From Gracilaria gracilis (Eukaryota > Rhodophyta > Florideophyceae > Gracilariales > Gracilariaceae), in the NCBI GenBank assembly GCA_030374805.1, contig JARGSG010000115.1, positions 1-64,000 on the forward strand: 64,000 nt of DNA. The letters are read 5' to 3'. Each line of letters begins with the position of its first letter. The first letter of the stretch is position 1. The position numbers and the translations under genes were made by a program. This document shows positions 57,081-64,000 of this stretch, in pieces. The notes beneath the pieces were generated by a model. It was not told the DNA's origin, did no database searches, and saw nothing but the letters and a program-made list of their open reading frames with translations.

Positions 57081-60000
57081 ATGGCTGCCGCAACCACATC
57101 CAGGTCTAAGTCACCGTCACCGGCACCTCCAACATCCGACATGAAGGTTGGAAAAATGTTCGGTTCTGGGAATGAGCTTCTCACCGCGTGTCTCGCCATC
57201 CGTGATCACTATGCGTCGACGATTCTAGAGGAAGAAGAACCTAGGAAAGTGGGACACAGCGAATTCGTTCAATATATCATCAAGAATCGCACTGTCCTAG
57301 ACGGTGCCAAGAAGTACTTTTCTATCCTCTTCAGACCCACTCACCCGTCATACAGCGACGATGAGCTCAAGGCTGTGTGCGGGAAGGGTTCGTACCGTCA
57401 GCTGTATCTGTCGACGAAGTTTCTTGACATCGTGGACGGAGACAGAGACAGGCGTGTGAGGGATTTTTAGAACGCTTATACCAGAGTGGACTTTCAAGGA
57501 ATACCGAAGAATGTGACGTTAACCGAATTCTTCAAGTCCATGAGTATAGCTCCCAGGCGTGTGGGCCGGATAGGTCCCCCTTTTGGTACGAGCATCGCTA
57601 CACATTTCCAGAGAGTCCTCTTTCTTTCCCTTATTCAAAAAGTATCTATGGGAAAGCGCCTTCGGGGCCATAAGAGGCGTAAGGGGAAGAAGGGATATTC
57701 CACCCCTCTTGGAAATGTGCAAATATTGCAGAATCTCCAAGCTCAGCGTGCGGGTTTTGGTGTGCAGCTGGTAACAAAGGCCTGGGATTGTTTCTCCCAA
57801 TTTCTGAGATTCCCTAGCGCTGAGGTCATGGTTCTCCTTTTCCTACTGCTCGTGCACGATGACATGCAGTTTAAACCCATTGAAACGCGTTCCGAGAGGT
57901 TCCTGCACAAGGACAACGACCATCGCTTGCTACCGAGCAACACGCAAACTCTTCGGGAAGGCGAGGTCCAACCGTGGGCATGGAATCTTCCAGAGGACAA
58001 TGATGTGGCCCTCCGAACGCTTGCGAAGGAGTTCATTTCTGGTCTGAACAAGGTTGTTGTGAACGAGCAGTTGTACACAATATCAGAACCTGGAAGATGG
58101 GCCGTTCTAAAGACGTTTCACAGAGACCCGTCGAGAGCGTTTGCTCAGAGATTTGATTGTTTCTCTAACTCGCTTATCTTCTCCATCTTGGAGACAATAA
58201 GCCCTTTGAAAATCAAAGAAACAATCATGGTCCCTGATATACCTCTCACGCCGATATCGAAACCGGAGCCTGCCATCGAAATTCATGACGATGACGATGA
58301 GCAGTTGGAAAGGGGGAATCCTTCGGAGGGGAAACAAGGAGGGGACAGAGATGGCGGAAGTGGAATGGATGTAGTGGGGGAGAGTGGGAATGAAGATGTT
58401 GGTGAACAGTCGTCCGACGCTGAAATACAGCCTCCTCCTGGCATTTCCTCGTTGGACGATAAAATGGCATTCCAACGTTGTGAACTGGAGATGGAGAAAT
58501 ACTTTCGAATGTATAATTGCGGGTAGAGAATATGGAGGAAACGGACGAGACTCTGCTAAACAACGGAGTCTCTCCATTGGGAAAAGTTCAACTGGTTCTT
58601 ATGGACCCAACATACAACATAAGGGCCGATAAAAACCGGGAGAACAGTTGGTACGATATGCTGAGCGCTGAGCATATGAAGAAGGCGGCAAAGCTTAAAT
58701 CAAGGCTGCTACGTCCGGGGGGTCATTTCGTTATCTTCTGTGCATTGGAACAGCTGAACCAGTGGACGAGGGTGCTTTCCCTTATTGGAGCAAAGGACGA
58801 GCAAGGGGTTCCGAGGCGATCGTTTGTTGTGGACCAGGTCCCAATTCATTTTATATGGTCGCAAGGCAACCCCATGCGAAATCCGGGAGGCAGGTCCTGC
58901 TCCTTGTTCCCTGCCATGGAGTATGCGGTACATGATGTTCGAATTGGCCTCACTCATGCACAGCAGCATGCGATGGTGAACTATGAGAACTTCAACTACG
59001 TGCAGTCGAGGTATACAGGGTACCACAGTGTTATTGACCAGTTACCGCCCATGTCCAATGGGGAGACTCTTCAATGGAAAAGAAAGAAGGAGGGTGGGGG
59101 CTACATGTTGCAAAAGCTGAGGTCGGAACAAAAACCCCGCGCGTTGTTGAAGGAGCTGATCAGCAGGTTTTAGCAGCCAGGTGATACAGTGGTGGACTTG
59201 TTCGCGGGAACTTTTTCGACTGCCATGGCATGCATGGAGTTACAACGTCATCGGAAGTTTATTGGTTGTGAGCTGGACCCTGACTGTTTTGCGCATGCTA
59301 GGCACGCGGCAATTGTTCAGTTCGCGATGTGCATGCGCGATAATGAGACGGACATTCAAATTACGCAGGAGGTCCGAGACTCTGTGAATCGCGTGATGGA
59401 CTTATTTCCCAAGTGGAACGCTCGTCCTTCACGATCATGGAAGGCTCCATCCGGCTTCCCACAGTATCAGAAGTTCCAACCGTATATTGTGGACTTCCTG
59501 GCATCCATGTGGCGGGAGGAGGGCATGGCCATGATCGGCAGGCGCAAAGCGCTGCATGAGTGGCCGAAAACGTTGCAAGGGAAGATGGGTCTCCTGGATT
59601 GGAACGCGATGTTGGCACTGGAGGCCACTATGTGCGGTTTTCGCATTGGGAGGTCGTCGATTCGTCACCATGACGCAGGAGTGGGAGTGTTTACCACGCG
59701 CCGTTTCATGAAGAACGAAGATATATGTTTCTTTTACGGAACTCTAGTGTACCATGACTTAAGGAAGAGGAAGGAGGTACACAAGAAGTATGGAGAAGGG
59801 TTGTTGGGAGCCACCGCCGCACGTTTTCAAACTTATGCGATGGAGGTTAGCCTGCGAGTAGAGGTATTCCGGAAACTCCCGGAAAGAAGACGAGAAGTAC
59901 CTACAATCCCTGTATGGATTTTCCTCGCTCCATTTTCGTTGGGTGGAACAATTAACGACCCAAAATATATGGAAGGGGATAAAGATAGGGATGCAGTGGA

Positions 60001-60202
60001 GGATGGCTTGAAGCAGCGACGGACTGCTAATGTGGCGGTGAGTAGAACCCCAGGAACTGGGCGAACTTCACTTCAATTAAGGGAATACCAAATGCTTGCC
60101 GTCCGGGCACTTCGGGTTGTAGAAGTGGGAGAAGAGTTGTTTGCAGATTATGGAATGGAGTACACATGGGGTACGTCTTCGAATCCTATAGTAATCGAGT
60201 AG
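57081..60202 (+). pseudogene. Unknown N-terminal region / beta-class DNA methyltransferase / SET domain fusion
   Basis: Start MAAATTSRSKSP at 57081 (an alternative ATG lies at 57072). About 480 codons of unrecognised sequence (GHSEFVQYIIKN, FGVQLVTKAWDCF, EPGRWAVLKTF, an acidic stretch) are broken only by TAG at 57468 and end at YNCG with a one-base shift near 58522. Element I reads through here, so the next part was originally fused. The methyltransferase has motif IV DPTY at 58604-58615 (element I: DPP), RPGGHFVIF, then after TAG at 59171 motif I VVDLFAGTFSTAMAC and GCELD. Motif IV before motif I is the beta-class order of amino (N6-adenine or N4-cytosine) methyltransferases. The C-terminus is a SET domain: GVGVFTTRRF, CFFYGTLVY, ELFADYGMEY at 60128-60157. 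Predicted to methylate DNA and protein; substrate unknown. Confidence 0.7.
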
Positions 60203-60442
60203 AGTTCAATTGATTTATGACTTATAGAACCGAAAGGTGTACCATAGTATGTGTAAAATCGAATTGTGTACATTCTATTACGCTTTCTCTCTAACTCTCG
60301 TGTTCCACAGGGGAGGATGAGAACTCCCCCAACTGAGTGGGTGTCGTCACTTTTATCATTCAGTGACGTGGACAAAATGGGGATAGGATTCGGGGGAGTG
60401 GGTTGAAGTTCAAGTACATAGAATAGAAGATACAGAGTAAAT
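60203..60442. other. Intergenic spacer after the methyltransferase-SET gene
   Basis: About 240 AT-rich bp. No terminal motif of the transposon, CTAG cluster or gene is present, which argues against the element ending directly after the SET gene. Confidence 0.45.
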
Positions 60443-60691
60443 GTGATATCATGTGAAATTGTAACAGTTTTTGGCAGTGAGGTTTCGTACAGGAAGGGAA
60501 ATTTCCGTCCCAATTTTCGGAAAGTGATTCCGAAAAGTACTAAAACGGTGCGATATTTCTACCACACGTCGAGTGGAGGTGTGCGTTTCACGGGGGACCT
60601 GCGATCACGTCGAGCGGCGAACACGTCTTGCGGCGAGCGGCGACAACATCTAGAGCGCACCGCCGGGCGCATCGTCGTCGTCCGATTCCAT

Positions 60692-62153
60692 ATGGAGAAA
60701 CTTAAAACGAGAAGTGCGAATGCGAATGCGAATGCGGAAGATGTAAGCGGGCGCGCGTCAAAAGGGCGAACGCGTGCAGAGGTGGCAGGTCGGTGTCGCG
60801 AGAATGGCTTGGGTAGTACTACGCGTGCGCCTCGAAGCGGCGATGTGGAAAATGGCGATGGCGGTATTGGGCGTACTTCGCGCCCTCCTCGAAGCGAATT
60901 ACGTGAGATAGGTAGGAAGAACACGGGGAGACGTGATCGAGGCCGACCTTTGGAGCGAACCGAGCAAACCGAGCGAACCGAGCGCACCGAGCAAACGGAG
61001 CGAACCCAGCGAACCGAGCGAACGGTAAGTGCTTTGGTAACACAAGCTACTCCACTTCCACATGAGATGGGAAAAGGAGGAGGGGAAAGCAGGGGAGGGA
61101 TAGGAGGAAGGCAGAGGGATGATGCGCGGGGCGGTAGGGATAGAGGTGAGCGGCGAAGGGGCGATGAATCCACGCAAGTTGTAGAAGAAGGCGAGTGTGG
61201 AGATGTCATAGAGAAGGGGAGGGAGTGTCGCAGGGGGGGAGGGAAGGAAGATAGCAAGAAGTACTAGTGGGATAGTTAGCCGTGGTATTCGAGGGAAGGA
61301 GGGAGAGAGAGTGGCTGGGGTTGGCGTTCGGGAGGGGAGGGATCTCGAAAGAGAAGTAGGAGGAGGCGTTCAGGAGGCGAAGAACGAGGGCATGGGGGTT
61401 GGGGTTGATGTTAGGAGGAATCGAATGGTAGGCAGAGAAAGAACTGGTAGACCGCGACATACTGCGATGCGGGAGGAAGAGGAAGTGGGGAGTATGAGGC
61501 ATATGAGGGAGCATGGAAACGCAGAGGGCAGTGTGAGGCGAATTGGGCGTGTGGGCGATGGAATGGGGAGCCACGCCAATGTGGAGAGGATGGAATGGCT
61601 CCCAGACAATTTGCCCGGGAGAGTTGTAGGACGTAGCAGTGGTGGATCAGTGATTGAGAATGTGAAAGACAATATACCAGTGGATGGGAGGGTATTCGAA
61701 GGAGAAGATGTCGTTGTCGGAAACAAACATAGAACTGGAGGGAACTTGGTGGAAACAGCGGTACGAACGCCTGAAGGAATACTTGTGGGGCATAATGCCG
61801 TTCGGATTGAGAACGATGTGCATGAAGCAGAAGTCGACGATTCTGGGGATCGTGGAGAGAGGAACGGAGCAAGGGAAATGAGAACTACAGGAATAGCAGA
61901 AGGAGATGAAGAGAACTTACGCGTGGTGCCAAGGTCTGCACTGGTTGAGAGGGTGAATTCGTTGAAAGGGAAGCTGGGAAATATGAAGGAGGATCACTAT
62001 ACCATGATGGTGAGTTTGAAGCTCACGCAGAAAGAATTGGAACGGGTGAGGGAGGAGCTGAAGCAGCAAAATGTGTTGATTGAAAGTTTAAGGGAGGCTG
62101 TGAAGGGTAAGTCCCTCAAATCGTCTCCAAAGAGTGTTGTCCTTCAACCGTAA
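60692..62153 (+). pseudogene. Basic Arg/Gly-rich protein with C-terminal coiled coil
   Basis: A first frame (open from 60443; preferred Met at 60692, MEKLKTRSANANANAED) is Arg/Gly/Glu-rich and includes a run of RTEQTERTE-like repeats. It stops at 61265. A second frame from 61311 to 62153 continues the Gly/Arg/Glu character and ends in a clear coiled coil, LVERVNSLKGKLGNMKEDHY, then LKLTQKELERVREELKQQ and NVLIESLREAV (residues about 215-265). The two could be one gene split by a frameshift or a small intron. Strong purine bias of the + strand. No known family and no copy in elements I-III within the window. By architecture it recalls the other coiled-coil gene but shares no evident sequence with it. 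Confidence 0.45.
60955..61025 (+). repeat. Minisatellite coding for RTEQTERTE repeats
   Basis: Tandem units of about 9-18 bp built from GCGAACCGAGC and GCAAACCGAGC in the frame of the basic protein. It adds seven or eight (R/Q)TE triplets. Confidence 0.7.
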
Positions 62154-62157
62154 CATT

Positions 62158-62800
62158 TCAACGCATTCTTAGGAAGGTAGCATGCAGGAGTTTCATAATT
62201 TTCGTCTGTACGCTTCCGGAACTTTGCCCTCGCTCCAGGCAAAACTACGACTGATGTCCAGGCTTTACCGTTAGCGGACACTACAGGCATAATGGTAGCA
62301 TTCTGCACGTTTCCAGGCCATGTCAGCTAAACGGAATTGATTCTCCTGCGCGCATCAAAGAGTGCTTTTGACCGTGCCCTGTTCGCAGTAGGAACCGAAA
62401 ATCCGCTCTCATCTCTATTGAAGATTTGTTCTGCGTGGGATATTTTGAATTCTTTGTATGCTTGTTGCAAGCGCGCAAAGTGGGAGACAAAAATCTTTGT
62501 TGACATTGTGATGGCTTTCATTTTCTCGAGATTGGGACGTCTTTTAAGCCCGATTACAGGATGTCTGTCAAAAAAGTTCTTCACAAATATGTCTCCAGGT
62601 CGGTCGTTGGAGAGGGGTATTGATCTACTCCTATCATACGACAGCTATGAAACAAAATGTTACACTAAATTTTTGAAGCTTTCTCGTGACAAGGGAGCGC
62701 CAATATTTGAAAAATGTAGTGCTTCATCTACAATACTCTTTTTTTCAATCGGAATCAAGGCAGTTGGTCGACCCCTTGGACGTTGCAAATAGCTTTTGGA
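62158..62800 (-). pseudogene. 5' fragment of a pogo-like transposase inside element IV
   Basis: From 62800 the minus strand reads QRPRGRPTALIPIEKKS, IVDEALHFSNIGAPLSRESF (CENP-B-type helix-turn-helix style start), then NFFDRHPVIGLKRRPN, EQIFNRDESGFSVPT (first catalytic Asp region, NxDExG type) and, after a stop at 62327, NATIMPVVSANGKAWTSVVV and LPGARAKFRKRTDENYET, up to 62158. The rest of the protein is missing. It abuts the 3' end of the basic coiled-coil gene, so it appears to be an insertion. It is a different lineage from the remnant at 11495-12747, as judged from the poor match around the first Asp. Confidence 0.75.
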
Positions 62801-64000
62801 CTGCAGGGTACGCTGTAGATGTGACTTAGAGACGCCAAATTGTTATTCAGTTTTGTGGATTGTGTGGAGCAACGCCTTTGGCGGGAAAAGCGCAGGCTCA
62901 CGAAAACGTTCGGAATCTTCTCCTAGACAGGGTAGCACAGCGAACGGAGCACTCCGGGAATGACACAGCTAAGCCGGGTGTATATCCGAGGTCAAACCAC
63001 CATGACAAGCGTCGGAGCGTGAGGCTGATTAGTAGTCGGTAGAGATCCACGTGTCCACACGGTCACGAGATGAGTCCTCCAAAGAGAGTAGCACGCCAAC
63101 GACCAGGTATCGGAAACAGGCCACTGCGAACAGGGCAAAAAGGCAAACCCAAAAAGGGGAGAAAGCGAACCACTAGAGTGGGGAAAAGAGAGAGAGAATA
63201 AAGCAAACCCAATACAGGGGCGAGTATACGACAATAGGTCGGAACGAGACACACAAATAGTGGTTATAATCTGAGCGCCACAAGGGTGGGTAACTATAAC
63301 TATACGTGAACAACACGGTCGTCACTCCACTTGGAGGTGAACAATCCACGACGGCGTGATAGTTAGAGCCAGGAAGCCCTTGCTTGGCAAAAGGCAATTT
63401 ACTTGGGGTAGCGATGCTCAATCCTCTAAGTACTGAGCGCGGCACACCACTGACTGTGGGTGCGCCGGGCAAAATAATCTATAAAATATCTAAGTAAATA
63501 CAGCAATGCTGGGTGCACTGCCTCCGGCATATCAGTGCTACACGTGTGCTATTCACGCCCGCTAAGCGGCGCCTCGAGCCATGCAATCCACGTGTACATG
63601 TGTGGAAATTACCTCAGTGAGACGACAAGCTAATAGCGGTGTAGCTCATATTTATCTACTAACACATGATGCGGAAATTAACTAAGTACCTCAAATCGCC
63701 TCCGAGGAGCGTTGTCCTTTAGATTGGAAGTTTATGACTACAAACTGCATTATAGAAGGATTGCAGAGTAATGAAAAGGATTCGTTTTGGCTTTGATGGG
63801 ACATCACATCGCTTTTGGATCATTTGTGGGTAGCCCAGAGCAATAAAAAATGTTAGTTGTCCGCAAGGCTGCCTGAGGCAAGTTAAAGACGATTATGTGA
63901 ATAAAAACCACTCTGTGACTGTCTGGTACTTGGTATCTTTGCTGAAAAGCTACAGCTCAATTGAAATTTGGCGCCAAAATAAAACTGCGCTCACCTATTT
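62801..64000. other. Unassigned DNA at the right edge
   Basis: No gene recognised. Short minus-strand frames near 63000-63470 are without motifs. A 30-bp stretch at 63693-63722 (CCTCAAATCGCCTCCGAGG, then GCGTTGTCCTTTAGATTGG) resembles 62114-62145 at the end of the basic coiled-coil gene, so the sequence of element IV may resume here after an insertion. Confidence 0.4.

Larger units (their letters stand above)
48638..64000 (+). mobile_element. Element IV: long-form Plavaka-like transposon with DNA- and chromatin-modification genes
   Basis: The left end is CGTCGGTGTTCTCGGAATGC at 48638. Contents from left: coiled-coil gene (minus), reductase-like gene (plus), ParB/dioxygenase gene (minus), palindrome array, unknown-region/methyltransferase/SET gene (plus), a basic coiled-coil gene (plus) and an embedded pogo fragment. 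No right terminus is found up to 64000, so the element is longer than 15.3 kb unless 60.2-64 kb is flanking DNA. By comparison with element III the transposase and right end should lie beyond. Reading frames here are the best preserved of the four copies, with only single stops or shifts per gene. Where the element ends is the main uncertainty. Confidence 0.75.

Noticed and set aside
57468-59173. Stop-codon recoding (TAG read as an amino acid)
   Set aside because: Interrupting codons in homologous genes include TAG, TAA and TGA at positions that are sense codons in the sister copy, which indicates ordinary decay.
48638-60202. Bacterial or phage contamination suggested by ParB plus DNA methyltransferase
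   Set aside because: The genes are fused to a SET domain, sit in a eukaryotic transposon with related copies in the same window, and show no operon or ribosome-binding structure.
60559-61257. 232-codon Pro/Ser-rich minus ORF
   Set aside because: Shadow of the Arg/Gly-rich plus frame and of the RTE minisatellite.

Overview
The window is eukaryotic, non-viral DNA made almost entirely of nested and decaying transposable elements. I saw no convincing intact host gene, rRNA or tRNA. Every transposon family recognised is a nuclear eukaryotic type: a chromodomain Gypsy LTR element, Plavaka/CACTA-like, pogo-like, PIF/Harbinger-like and a possible Mutator-like element. The host cannot be named from this window; a red or other alga, or a fungus, would fit.

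The central result is one family of large DNA transposons present four times. All four share the terminal motif CGTCGGTGTTCTCGGAATGC followed by CTAG-rich subterminal repeats. Element I (before 1 to 10373, inverted) and element IV (48638 to beyond 64000) are the long form. Element II (23360-31209, inverted) and element III (33776-41357) are complete short forms of 7.85 and 7.58 kb. Elements II and III encode a Plavaka-type transposase at one end. All four carry a coiled-coil protein gene at the other end, and I, III and IV also carry a Rossmann-fold reductase-like gene.

The long form additionally holds two very large genes. One codes for a protein with a basic N-terminus, a ParB-like domain and a C-terminal 2-oxoglutarate/Fe(II)-dioxygenase-like domain. 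The other codes for a fusion of an unknown N-terminal region, a beta-class amino-methyltransferase with motif IV before motif I, and a SET domain. The two genes diverge from a central array of palindromes of about 76 bp. Each of the four elements has one such array and none was seen elsewhere. In each element the purine/pyrimidine bias of the + strand flips at the array, whichever way the genes run. Element III keeps only the last ~200 bp of the ParB/dioxygenase gene, which shows that the short form is an internal deletion of the long one and that the chromatin and DNA-modification genes belong to the transposon.

Layout: 1-10373 element I (decayed); 10374-12869 remnant of a pogo-like transposase; 12870-32385 a Gypsy chromovirus with two ~795-bp LTRs, gag, protease (active-site Asp replaced), RT-RNase H, integrase, chromodomain and an antisense ORF, with element II inserted in it; 32386-33775 unassigned DNA with a dispersed repeat; 33776-41357 element III; 41358-44200 possible Mutator-like remnant; 44480-47371 Harbinger-like two-gene element; 47372-48637 unassigned; 48638-64000 element IV, the best preserved long copy, carrying an embedded pogo fragment near 62.2-62.8 kb.

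The model is inferred from sequence and motif recognition by eye. No database search or alignment program was available. Residue identities quoted are those read directly in the translated sequence.
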